From: Lachnospiraceae bacterium
GTDB lineage: Bacteria > Bacillota > Clostridia > Lachnospirales > Lachnospiraceae
Length of the DNA: 64,000 nt
Direction of reading: 5' to 3'
Assembly: GCA_017461725.1 (NCBI GenBank)
Contig: JAFTXG010000015.1
Location: 62,001 to 126,000 of the forward strand
Shown here: positions 42,585-50,985 of the stretch, piece by piece
Layout: every line of letters starts with the position of its first letter
How positions within the stretch are numbered: position 1 is the stretch's first letter
The notes under the pieces: generated by a model
What the model was told of the DNA's origin: nothing
Database searches by the model: none
What the model saw: only the letters and a program-made list of their open reading frames with translations
Made by a program: the position numbers and the translations under genes

Positions 42585-43695
42585 CCTGCTTACCACTTCC
42601 CCTATAATTTCTCTTTCGGTACTCCGTCGGTGTCATTCCCATATCCGAATAAAACATCGTGCAGAAATACCTGGAGTTGGTGAAACCACACTGTTCCGCG
42701 ATATCATATATTTTCAGATCAGAGCTTGTGAGCAGTTTTTTGGCCTCCTTCATCCTTCTGTTTCTCAATATCCGGACGAAACCACCCTCCACACTCTCAT
42801 TCAGGATATAGCTCAGATATCCGTAGCTGACGCCAATATGGTTTGCCACCTCAGCCATGGATATGTTTTGTGCAAAATGCTTGTCTATATAGTCCAGCGA
42901 CTTCTGCAAATGAAGATTTTCCTCTTCATTTTCCCTGCGCTGCAGACTTCCAAGCAATTTCTCCAATAATGTCCGGATAAAATCCAGCAGCTCTTTTCCG
43001 TCTTTCAGCTCCGAAAATGGGTCCTCAAACAGGGTCAGCATAAGGCCCTTGACCTCATCGTCCACCTTGCCCTTTTCCCTCAGCGCTCTGTATATGCTGT
43101 TAAACAGGTATGTATAGCTCTGCTTCATCTGATAAAACGACACACGGTTAACACACATCTCTGTGTGATAGGTTTCGATGAGTGTTAAGACCTCTACCGC
43201 TTTTCCCTCCAGAAATGTATCTACCAGTGTCTTTTTGATTTCCTCCGGCATCGCGTAATTGATGCTGATCTCTTCGCCTCTGGCCTTATCCTGCCGGACC
43301 ATGGCCTCCAGTTCCTGATTATGTGAAATCTTGTCTCTCAGCTTGCACATGCACTCCTTCAATTCCTCCTTGTCCAGAGGCTTCAAAAGATAGCCGCATA
43401 CCCCAAGATGCAGTAATTTCTGCACATACTCAAATTCCGCATATCCGGTAATGATCACAATCTCCGTCTGCAATTGATTCCGTCTGACCGCCTCCACATA
43501 CTCAATGCCGCTCATAAATGGCATTTTTATATCTGTCAAGACAACGTCCGGTTTATACTTTAACGTCTTTTCCAGCAATTCCCTGCCGTCAGCTGCTTCG
43601 CTGACAACTTCATAACCCATTGACTTCCAATCAATCTTCTTCACCAGTCGAATACGGATAATTTCATCGTCATCAGCTATAATCATCTTTAACAT
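42577..43695 (-). CDS. YesN-type response regulator with AraC output domain
   Basis: A 372-residue regulator: receiver domain (residues 1-120) with DDD acidic pocket, phospho-acceptor Asp in VVLTDIKMP and the switch lysine in LLKPLD; a middle helical linker (about 130-260); and a C-terminal AraC DNA-binding domain ending GFTNSRYFCTMFYSDMGMTPTEYRKR. It is phosphorylated by the sensor encoded downstream. AAAGGAG is 6 bp before the ATG. It probably activates both its own gene and the sugar importer through the shared 24-bp element. Confidence 0.9.
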   Translation of the reverse strand: MLKMIIADDDEIIRIRLVKKIDWKSMGYEVVSEAADGRELLEKTLKYKPDVVLTDIKMPFMSGIEYVEAVRRNQLQTEIVIITGYAEFEYVQKLLHLGVCGYLLKPLDKEELKECMCKLRDKISHNQELEAMVRQDKARGEEISINYAMPEEIKKTLVDTFLEGKAVEVLTLIETYHTEMCVNRVSFYQMKQSYTYLFNSIYRALREKGKVDDEVKGLMLTLFEDPFSELKDGKELLDFIRTLLEKLLGSLQRRENEEENLHLQKSLDYIDKHFAQNISMAEVANHIGVSYGYLSYILNESVEGGFVRILRNRRMKEAKKLLTSSDLKIYDIAEQCGFTNSRYFCTMFYSDMGMTPTEYRKRNYRGSGKQDV

Positions 43696-43732
43696 AAATT
43701 ACTCCTTTCACAGGGCAGACTTATCCACTTTC

Positions 43733-43761
43733 AACATATCGTATCTTATTACCAAAATCAA
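43733..43761 (-). promoter_or_regulatory. Promoter of the two-component genes
   Basis: Minus strand TTGATT (43756-43761), 17 bp, TATGTT (43733-43738). Each box is only 4/6, consistent with a need for activation. An alternative reading TTTACT-17-TACGAT lies 5 bp away. Confidence 0.4.
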
Positions 43762-43768
43762 GTAAACA

Positions 43769-43792
43769 GATTTCGGATTTTTTCCAGAATTT
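43769..43792 (-). promoter_or_regulatory. Shared 24-bp element, copy 2
   Basis: Second copy of the element at 39866-39889, with two mismatches (positions 9 and 13), again 7 bp upstream of the -35 box. This suggests autoregulation of the two-component genes. The rest of the 303-bp gap 43696-43998 holds the promoter, a terminator and a gene relic listed separately. Confidence 0.58.
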
Positions 43793-43863
43793 ACATATAT
43801 CGACAGGAAATATTAATGTTTTACGGTATATAACAGAAAAAACCATCTCAGGCTCAGCCGATA

Positions 43864-43907
43864 CAAGAAAAAGAGCCGCAAAAAACGGAATCCGTTCTCA
43901 CAGCTCT
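43864..43907 (-). terminator. Terminator downstream of galE
   Basis: On the minus strand AGAGC and GCTCT (43903-43907 and 43872-43876) enclose an inner AACGG/CCGTT stem and are followed by TTTTTCTTG. The stem is interrupted, so strength is uncertain, but position after the galE unit fits. Confidence 0.5.
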
Positions 43908-43946
43908 CTCTCTATTCTTCCAACCATTTTCATCAGTCAGATAACT

Positions 43947-43994
43947 TCATTTAAGCATACATTTCAACCCGTCCTGAATGCAGATAAACAGGTT
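43947..43994 (-). pseudogene. Relic of an esterase gene (last codons only)
   Basis: Directly after the galE stop the minus strand reads LFICIQDGLKCMLK and a TGA. The esterase at 28.1 kb ends LHIQDGLKCLLEE. IQDGLKC is identical, and the DNA matches over 21 bases around this core with one more match block after a single mismatch. This is the tail of a second esterase copy whose body was lost, probably by deletion next to galE. Confidence 0.6.
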
Positions 43995-43998
43995 GTTT

Positions 43999-45009
43999 TT
44001 AATACCCGTTCGGATTCTGGCTCTGCCATCTCCATGCATCCTCGCACATCTCCCGGATACCGTACTTGGCCTCCCAACCAAGCTCTGCCTTCGCCTTACT
44101 TGCATCCGCATAGCAGGTCGCAATATCCCCGGGTCTTCTCTCCTTGATCACATAGGGGACCTTGACCCCGGTGGCCGCTTCAAAGTTCTTCACCATATCC
44201 AGCACACTGCAGCCCGTCCCGGTGCCCAGATTGTACACTTTCAGTCCCGGATTTTCCTCCAGCTTTTTCAGTGCCTTCACATGTCCGTCGGCCAGATCCA
44301 CCACATGGATATAGTCACGGACTCCCGTGCCGTCAGGCGTGTCGTAATCATTTCCAAATACACCCAGCTCAGGGCGCTTTCCCACCGCCACCTGAGTGAT
44401 GTAGGGCATCAGGTTGTTGGGGATGCCGTTGGGATTTTCTCCGATGGTTCCGCTCTTGTGGGCACCGATGGGATTGAAATAGCGAAGCAGGATCACATTC
44501 CACTCCGGATCCGCCTTCTGTATGTCGCTGAGGATCTGCTCCAGCATGGATTTCGTCCAGCCGTAGGGATTTGTGCAGGTTCCTTTGGGACATTCCTCTG
44601 TGATGGGGATCATGGCCGGATCGCCGTAGACGGTCGCGGAGGAGGAAAAGATCAGATTCTTACAGTTATGCTTTCTCATCACATCCACCAGCACAAGAGT
44701 CCCCGCAATGTTATTCTGATAATACTCCCAGGGCTTCGCAACGCTCTCTCCAACCGCCTTCAATCCGGCAAAGTGGATACAGGCCGTGATCTGCTCCTTC
44801 TCAAACATCGCATCCAGCGCATCCCGATCCAGGATATCCGCTTCATAAAAGGTCACAGGCTTGCCGGTGATGGCACTGACTCTCTCCAAAGATATTTTGT
44901 TGGAGTTGGACAGGTTATCCACCACCACCACATCATAGCCTGAATTTTGCAGCTCCACCACCGTGTGGCTGCCGATATATCCGGCACCGCCGGTCACTAA
45001 AATTGACAT
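43999..45009 (-). CDS. galE: UDP-glucose 4-epimerase GalE
   Basis: A 336-residue short-chain-dehydrogenase-type epimerase that interconverts UDP-galactose and UDP-glucose, often also the N-acetyl forms. The NAD motif is GGAGYIGSH, the catalytic Ser is in FSSSATVYG and the Tyr-x3-Lys is in YGWTK. AAAGGA is 9 bp upstream of the ATG. It is the last gene in the run nucleotidyltransferase, NahK-like kinase, CBM9-like protein, GalE, which supports a role in amino-sugar or galactose salvage. Confidence 0.95.
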   Translation of the reverse strand: MSILVTGGAGYIGSHTVVELQNSGYDVVVVDNLSNSNKISLERVSAITGKPVTFYEADILDRDALDAMFEKEQITACIHFAGLKAVGESVAKPWEYYQNNIAGTLVLVDVMRKHNCKNLIFSSSATVYGDPAMIPITEECPKGTCTNPYGWTKSMLEQILSDIQKADPEWNVILLRYFNPIGAHKSGTIGENPNGIPNNLMPYITQVAVGKRPELGVFGNDYDTPDGTGVRDYIHVVDLADGHVKALKKLEENPGLKVYNLGTGTGCSVLDMVKNFEAATGVKVPYVIKERRPGDIATCYADASKAKAELGWEAKYGIREMCEDAWRWQSQNPNGY

Positions 45010-45110
45010 ATGTATATTTCCTTTCGCTAACGTCGATAGACAAGAGTATACATGTCCTGACCACCGACAGTAATATATCTACCAACAAAAATGGTTCCCT
45101 AACCACTTTA

Positions 45111-45668
45111 TCAGTCCAGTGCTATCTCGCCGAAAAATTCCGGCCGGTGAAAATCCGGTTTCTCCAGGGCATATTCCGTCCAGATTCCGTAATGTGGAAA
45201 TTCTGTCTCATCCCCACACTTATAAAAATTCGTCCTGATTTTCATGCCCTCCTCAAACCGATACTGCGGAATATATTTTCGGATCAGTGAAAACGGCACA
45301 CTGTAGCTGACCTCCCAGGTGTTCTCCATTATATCAGCCTGGATGTTCAATGCGGCAATATCCTCTGCCGTCAGCATCTGCCCCTCGTGGCGGTCTCTGC
45401 GAAAAGCAACGTGCATCGCACCGTTGGCGTTGGTCTCGAAATTGAAATATCGGTCACAGCTTTCAGGCATAAAATTGACGAACCACTCCACGCAACTGTC
45501 CTTATAGATGTCCCGCTGATGCTCCGTCTCCCGTCTGCGTGGATCGCTCTCCCGGACGTTGATGTGCATCAGAAAACCAGACTCATCCATACCGAGCTCA
45601 TATTCCACATAGGGTTTGTATCCGTTGTCATCCCATGGATAGGTTAAGGTAAATTTCTTCGGTTTCAT
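45111..45668 (-). CDS. CBM9-like carbohydrate-binding protein
   Basis: A 185-residue protein made almost entirely of one family 9-type carbohydrate-binding beta-sandwich (SCVEWFVNF, YFNFETNANGAMHVAFR, WEVSYSVPFSLI). It has no signal peptide, so it would be cytoplasmic and free-standing, which is odd for a module usually attached to secreted enzymes. GAGGAG precedes the ATG. It lies between the kinase and galE and may bind the internalised sugar or regulate its use. Its exact role is unknown. Confidence 0.75.
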   Translation of the reverse strand: MKPKKFTLTYPWDDNGYKPYVEYELGMDESGFLMHINVRESDPRRRETEHQRDIYKDSCVEWFVNFMPESCDRYFNFETNANGAMHVAFRRDRHEGQMLTAEDIAALNIQADIMENTWEVSYSVPFSLIRKYIPQYRFEEGMKIRTNFYKCGDETEFPHYGIWTEYALEKPDFHRPEFFGEIALD

Positions 45669-45732
45669 TTATTCTGCTCCTCATAGGTTAAATGGCACTT
45701 CACCGGTCTGTTGTCCGCGTGGCTCGGATTGA

Positions 45733-46806
45733 TTATCCGACTGTCTTCCGGATTATTTCGCATAATTTATTTTCCTTCTCAGCGATATCCGCCACCAGCT
45801 TGAACTGATTTCTCGCCCGGTCCAGATTATGGTGCTCACGGTGAATTTTAAAGTATGTGTCACCATTTAAGTAATCCGTCAGGAACCGGATACCGCACTC
45901 ATAGGTCAGAAGCTTTACGGAAAAAGGCAACAGTTCTATCTCTGTCTCCGTCAGTGCATCCTTCATCTCGCTTAAATATCCCTTTGCAAAGGCCTCAAAA
46001 GCAGTCTCATCGAACCACACCTTATCAAGGTCGGTCTCGTCCTCCGCTGCCGTAGAACCGCCCATGCGCAGCGCATCGCCGAAGTCATACAGCATACTTC
46101 CCGGCATGACGGTGTCCAGATCGATCACACAGACCGCCTTTCCGCTCTCCTGGTCAAAGAGAATATTGTTGATCTTGGTGTCGTTGTGGGTGACACGCAG
46201 CGGAATCTGTCCAGCCTCGATCCCCTTGATCACCGTATCCGCCCAGACCGCCTGCTCCAGAGCAAAGTCAATCTCCGCCTTCACACTGGCAGCGCGCCCG
46301 GCCTTATCCTGGCGGATCGCTTCCCTCAATGCCTCCACCCGCTTGGGGGTATGGTGGAAATCCTTAATACTCTCATGGAGAGTCTCCGCCGGATAGTCTG
46401 CCAGCATTTTCTGGAAATGCCCAAAACCGACTCCGGCCTCGTAGAGATCCTCCGGGGTCTTGCTGTTCTCGATGGACTTTGTATTTTCCACAAACAGATA
46501 CATTCTGAATACATTGTCATCGTCGTACCGATAATAATTTTTGCCATCGACAGTCTTGATTACGGTCAACGTCTCGCGCTTCGGGTCGCCGCCGCCTGCA
46601 GTGATCTTTTTCCCAAGAAAAGCGGTCACATTCTCAATGTTCTCCATCAGTTCATCGGGGTTTTTAAAAATACCGGTGTTAATCCGCTGAAGAATATAGC
46701 GGGGTGACTCGACACAGTAAGTATCGTTGATATGACCGTTGCCATAGGGTTCTGCCGACGACTCCACCGCAAACTGACGCAAAATGTTTTTTATATTAAG
46801 CTCCAT
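45733..46806 (-). CDS. NahK-like N-acetylhexosamine 1-kinase
   Basis: A 357-residue aminoglycoside-phosphotransferase-fold kinase whose length and motifs match N-acetylhexosamine 1-kinase of bifidobacteria. The N-terminal YGNGHINDTY, the catalytic loop THNDTKINN (catalytic Asp) and the metal-binding VIDLDTVMPG are clear. It would convert GlcNAc or GalNAc to the 1-phosphate. AAGGAG is 8 bp before the ATG. The flanking nucleotidyltransferase and GalE fit a C1-phosphorylation salvage route rather than the NagA/NagB route. Homoserine or choline kinase activity is less likely. Confidence 0.83.
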   Translation of the reverse strand: MELNIKNILRQFAVESSAEPYGNGHINDTYCVESPRYILQRINTGIFKNPDELMENIENVTAFLGKKITAGGGDPKRETLTVIKTVDGKNYYRYDDDNVFRMYLFVENTKSIENSKTPEDLYEAGVGFGHFQKMLADYPAETLHESIKDFHHTPKRVEALREAIRQDKAGRAASVKAEIDFALEQAVWADTVIKGIEAGQIPLRVTHNDTKINNILFDQESGKAVCVIDLDTVMPGSMLYDFGDALRMGGSTAAEDETDLDKVWFDETAFEAFAKGYLSEMKDALTETEIELLPFSVKLLTYECGIRFLTDYLNGDTYFKIHREHHNLDRARNQFKLVADIAEKENKLCEIIRKTVG

Positions 46807-46881
46807 AGTGTATTCTCCTTATCATCCCCGACCTCAAAGGCTGTCTGCAGCTGCCGGGTACTTATCCTTTCCGCGCACCGC

Positions 46882-47718
46882 TTACCGGTACATTCCTTCA
46901 TTGATAAACTTATCCATCGCCGCGCGCACGGAGGGCATGTCCTCCCGATAGGTCACGCCGTACCAGCGCTCCTTCGTCTCCAGCACACTGACGGTTCTGC
47001 CCTCATCAGCAATGCGCTTGCTCACTGCGCTGGGCAGGAAAAATTCGGACTTGGGCTCATTGATCCGTCCATCGAGGAATGCCTTGAATTCTCTTTCCAG
47101 ATAAGGAAATACGCCGGTATCCAGTCCCCACATATTCATGGAGACAATGGTATCCAGGGGAATGCCGGAGTTTTTGTCCAGAGCAGTGTGCTCGGTGACA
47201 CTGACCAGTTTGCCGTTTTCCACTTCACATACTCCTCTGGAGACGGTTCCGTTCTCGGTCAGGGTGTTTCCCAGCTCATATCCCACCATGCACATTCCCT
47301 CGTTTGCCACCAGCCAGTCGTGGATCAGCTGATAGGAGGTCTGTCCATAGAAATCATCCGCGTTGATTACCGCAAAGGGTGAACTGATCTTATCTCTTGC
47401 GCACAAAACGGCGTGACCGGTTCCCCAGGGCTTTACTCTGCCGTCAGGCACCTTATAGCCGGCCGGGAGCTTATCCAGCTCCTGGAACGCATACTCCACA
47501 TCGATCATCTTCTCGATCCGCTTTCCGCAGGCCTCACGGAATTCCTTCTCAATCTCTTTCTTGATGACGATGACCGCCTTGTTAAACCCTGCCTTAACCG
47601 CATCATAGACTGAAAAATCAAGGATGATCTCCCCGTTCGGTCCGATGGGCTCAATCTGCTTCAGACCTCCAAAGCGGCTGCCCATTCCCGCTGCCATAAT
47701 CAGTAATTCTGTCTTCAT
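46882..47718 (-). CDS. Sugar-1-phosphate nucleotidyltransferase
   Basis: A 278-residue NTP-transferase. The nucleotide motif AAGMGSRFGGLKQ is at the N-terminus, IEPIGPNGE follows, and the metal-binding Asp is in VINADDFYG. It would join UTP (or another NTP) to a hexose- or HexNAc-1-phosphate made by the kinase downstream. The start at 47718 is chosen because GGAG lies 7 bp upstream; a longer open frame extends to 47982 but reads through the promoter region and the divergent gene. It heads the operon with the kinase. Confidence 0.83.
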   Translation of the reverse strand: MKTELLIMAAGMGSRFGGLKQIEPIGPNGEIILDFSVYDAVKAGFNKAVIVIKKEIEKEFREACGKRIEKMIDVEYAFQELDKLPAGYKVPDGRVKPWGTGHAVLCARDKISSPFAVINADDFYGQTSYQLIHDWLVANEGMCMVGYELGNTLTENGTVSRGVCEVENGKLVSVTEHTALDKNSGIPLDTIVSMNMWGLDTGVFPYLEREFKAFLDGRINEPKSEFFLPSAVSKRIADEGRTVSVLETKERWYGVTYREDMPSVRAAMDKFINEGMYR

Positions 47719-47935
47719 CATTCTTCTCCTTCGCCGATATTTCCACCTTTTCGCGTTTACACGCTTCACATTTTTGTTATCTTGTGCTATCATTATAAAC
47801 CAACAGGAAACCACATATCCATTCAATATCGCTTCAAAAATATACGATTTCAGCTCATTCTTAATGATATCGGGTCCGGCGATACGGAGACGGGATATGA
47901 ATCCTAACAATATGAGACGTAACGAGGCGTAAGAT

Positions 47936-48784
47936 ATGATTTGGCCGGCAAGCAATGTCAGAAACCAGATAACCATTGACAAATTCTATTCTTTTTTTGA
48001 GGTGCATCGTGAACAGGGCTTCAACTTCCCCGGAGAGACACATAACTTTTGGGAGTGTGTCTATGTCATGGACGGCAGTATCTGCGCTTCCGGTGATGAG
48101 CGGGTTTATTCGCTTGCGGAGGGCGCGATCATTTTTCACAAGCCGATGGAGCTGCACAAGTATTTCGTGGATTCCGATTCCGGTGCCCACCTGCTGATCT
48201 TCTCCTTTTCACTGGAGGGAGCTTTGGTCAGCACACTCAAAAATAAAGTATTTTATCTGTCCGATGACCAGAAACAGCTGGTTGATTCCATGCTCAACTA
48301 TGTGCGCGACAAACTGAAGAATCATCCCGTCCCTGAGCAGAGTCTGATCGAACACAGATACCTTCTCCCCTTTAACGAAATACCTTCCTACCCGCAGATG
48401 CTGACCACTTATGTATACCAGCTGTTCCTCTCCCTCGCCGGTGACGGCAGTGTGGCTGAAGTTTCCACCGCACCGGACGCCTTGATCTACAGCAGGGCAG
48501 TCAACTATATGAACAACCAGATAAACAGCCAGCCATCCATTTCGGAAATCGCAACTTTTTGCAATGTCAGCGATGCCACACTTAAACGCATTTTTGACAA
48601 GTATGCGGGCATCGGTATTCACAAGTATTTTCTCAGACTGAAAATAAACACGGCGACGGAACTGCTGGAAAACGGTCTTGGCGTGACCGAAACAGCAGAA
48701 AAGCTTGGCTTCAGCAGCCAAGCTTACTTTTCCGCGACATATAAACGGGAGACCGGTGTTAATCCCTCAGATATCCGGCATTAA
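47936..48784 (+). CDS. AraC-family transcriptional regulator
   Basis: A 282-residue regulator with a cupin-like sensing domain (ETHNFWECVYVMDGS, KPMELHKYF) and a C-terminal AraC double helix-turn-helix (about 185-282; SISEIATFCNVSDATLKRIF and GFSSQAYFSATYKRETGVNPSDIR). It is divergent from the nucleotidyltransferase operon and probably controls it in response to the sugar. GAGG is 9 bp upstream. Its 3' end overlaps the acetyltransferase gene tail-to-tail by 18 bp. Confidence 0.88.
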   Translation: MIWPASNVRNQITIDKFYSFFEVHREQGFNFPGETHNFWECVYVMDGSICASGDERVYSLAEGAIIFHKPMELHKYFVDSDSGAHLLIFSFSLEGALVSTLKNKVFYLSDDQKQLVDSMLNYVRDKLKNHPVPEQSLIEHRYLLPFNEIPSYPQMLTTYVYQLFLSLAGDGSVAEVSTAPDALIYSRAVNYMNNQINSQPSISEIATFCNVSDATLKRIFDKYAGIGIHKYFLRLKINTATELLENGLGVTETAEKLGFSSQAYFSATYKRETGVNPSDIRH

Positions 48785-49885
48785 CCCATTCCCCATGGTC
48801 ATCTGGTGCCATTCCTCGCCGCCCCAGGATGAGTCCGCTATCCCGTCATCGTGAAAGCCCATCTTTTTGTACATCCCCACCTTCGACTCCAGGCAGGTCA
48901 AAATCAGTCTGTGGCGGCCGTTTTCCCACGCTCTCCGTGCATATCGGCCCACGATCTCGGTGGCAAGCCCCTGCCCGCGATACTCGGGCAGCACATCCAG
49001 GCCCAGCAGCATAATATTTTTACCCTCGGGATCATACAGATCGGCATCGGTAAAGAACTCGTCCCGGAATGAGGACTCATCGGTGGACAGTCCATTTAAA
49101 AAGCCCGCAAGCCTTCCGGTCTCTTTGTCCACCGCAACCAGAAACAATTCCGGTGCTTTCTCGATCCGCTCCTTCATGTGCTTTTCCGAGCAGGCTTCAT
49201 TTGGCGGAAAACAGATCTGCTCGATCAGAACAGCCTGATCTGCCTCGTCCGGCAGGATGGTCCGGAATTCAAATTTATCCTCTAATCTTTTTTCCAAATT
49301 CTTTCCCGAAAAATATCCCATATTGATGCGAACTTCCTTTCTCTCCAGATCACGATTAGAATAGCAGCAGGTATCTAAGCCGATTATCTCAAATCCCTCC
49401 TGTCGGTAGAAACTGATCGCCCCCACATTGCAGGACTGAGTTTCCAAAATGATTGCGCGCCGACGTTCCCTAATCGCCTGGTCTTTCGCAACTGCCATCA
49501 GCGCATGCCCTATCCCTTTCCGCCGCAGATCCTCATGTACCCAGATTTCCGTGACGATCAGCCGGTTGCTCCATTCTTCCGGACAGGTCTCGATGCAGGC
49601 AAGCAATTCCTGCTTGTCACCCTCATTCCCGACGATTCCCCAGGCGCACGCCTTTTCCCAGTGATCCTGATACAGCTTGTCCGGGAAATCGTATTCCTCC
49701 GGATAATGGCAAACCGGGGTATCAAATTTGCGCTTCAGAATATTTATGCGATATCCATCCACCGCATTTTCTTCGGTTTCAATGGTTACATCATAATATT
49801 CTTCTGTTTTATACCGCATGGGTATGATCGTCCCTTGCCATTGTTCTTTGGGAAGAGGAACGATTTGATAAGTGTCTGTTGTCAT
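48767..49885 (-). CDS. Tandem GNAT acetyltransferase
   Basis: A 372-residue protein with two acetyltransferase domains. The first (about 25-195) has the acetyl-CoA motif RRKGIGHAL; the second (about 200-365) has YRGQGLATEI. Both domains keep the motif, so both may bind acetyl-CoA. GNAT enzymes acetylate small amines or protein N-termini; the target is unknown. The spacing of GGAGG to the ATG is long (13 bp). Confidence 0.82.
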   Translation of the reverse strand: MTTDTYQIVPLPKEQWQGTIIPMRYKTEEYYDVTIETEENAVDGYRINILKRKFDTPVCHYPEEYDFPDKLYQDHWEKACAWGIVGNEGDKQELLACIETCPEEWSNRLIVTEIWVHEDLRRKGIGHALMAVAKDQAIRERRRAIILETQSCNVGAISFYRQEGFEIIGLDTCCYSNRDLERKEVRINMGYFSGKNLEKRLEDKFEFRTILPDEADQAVLIEQICFPPNEACSEKHMKERIEKAPELFLVAVDKETGRLAGFLNGLSTDESSFRDEFFTDADLYDPEGKNIMLLGLDVLPEYRGQGLATEIVGRYARRAWENGRHRLILTCLESKVGMYKKMGFHDDGIADSSWGGEEWHQMTMGNGLMPDI

Positions 49886-50020
49886 CTTTGCACGCTTTCC
49901 TCCAACTCCAGCAAATATAGCCTTCGGTTTGAACTGTTAAGTATTTCTCAATAGTTGACTGCTGAAGAACGAATGGACACCTCATTACTCTTCATCATGC
50001 CAATTTATTAATTCCTAATG

Positions 50021-50659
50021 TCATTCCCCTTGCATGTCCTGCAATTCATCCACTACCTGCTCATAAGCCGGAAGCAATATTTTCTCAAATCTCGCTTTGA
50101 TATACGTCTTGTAAAATTCTTTCTGCAAATCTGAAATATACGTTATCTCATCAATAAAACGCGCTATCTTTTCCAAATCAACTCTTGGAACTATTCGTTC
50201 AATTGCAGCGTTACATTCTGCCTGTTCTCCCGACATGAGAAATTCATAGTAATTTATCTTGCATCCTCTGAACTTGACTGCCGAAGTTGGAAAACGGTAA
50301 ATGCGGGCATTTAGCTCATCCTCTTTTGCAAGGACGTCTCTCATAACCTTCTCATCTGCCTGCGGTAGCAGACAGCTTCCGCAGTCGAAAATCGGTGCCA
50401 GCTCCGCTGTGTAAGTCTGGTTGTTGTAAAGGAACCCCCAATTGCCATTATGGCGATCAACGTTGCCAAGCAATGCATCCACAACAAACACATTCCAAAA
50501 ATGCTCCAACAGCATATTGGGATTCACAAACTGCTGTTTTTCAATGGATTCAAGAATATCCGGCAGTTCTGTCCCGCTTCCTCCATGTTCTGAATCAATA
50601 ACTGTATTCTTGATTGAGCAGAAATCATACAGTATTCTCCCATCGGCTGTAAAATCCAT
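50021..50659 (-). pseudogene. HipA-like kinase, C-terminal lobe only
   Basis: 212 residues matching the C-terminal two thirds of HipA/CtkA-type Ser/Thr kinases common in Clostridia. The catalytic loop NVDRHNGNWGF and the metal motif APIFDCGSCL are intact, but the N-terminal ATP-binding lobe of about 100 residues is missing. The reading frame begins within the DFTADG segment that normally follows that lobe. Upstream DNA joins directly to the partner gene, so a deletion removed the lobe. The start codon at 50659 is fortuitous. A stable product is unlikely to be an active kinase. AT-rich like its neighbours. Confidence 0.75.
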
Positions 50660-50912
50660 TAATAGTAATTACACCTTCACGAATCAAACGAATTAAATCA
50701 AACGGCATATCTTGTTTTTTGATTTCGATCAATACTCCTGGATTTTTTCTGTCACGCTTTATTTTCTTTTCCAATTCCCAAAATTTTGTTGAGGCCGGTT
50801 CTTTACATTGTAAATATTCTATATATGATACAATCAATTTTTCCATATACGCTTCTTGCCAGCCGGGTATCTTTTCTCTATATAATTTCCAATCTTTCTT
50901 TGAAACTTCCAT
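50625..50912 (-). pseudogene. Truncated small partner of the HipA-like kinase
   Basis: A 95-residue frame that starts MEVSKKDWKLYREKIPGWQ and resembles the small proteins that precede HipA-like kinases in Clostridia. Its last residues after VITIN (FYSRWENTV) are out-of-frame translation of the kinase gene, so the natural C-terminus was lost in the same deletion that beheaded the kinase. GAGGG lies 6 bp upstream of the ATG. Function in the intact pair (antitoxin or accessory) is not known to me. Confidence 0.62.
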
Positions 50913-50985
50913 TCTATTACCCTCACACTAATTCTTATCCCATTACTTCAATACATTTCAAATATTAACTATTAGTTCCAAGCAC

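Noticed and set aside
47719-47982. N-terminal extension of the nucleotidyltransferase frame
   Set aside because: It reads through the divergent promoter region and the AraC start; the strong site before 47718 and the motif AAGMGSRFGG right after it fix the true start.
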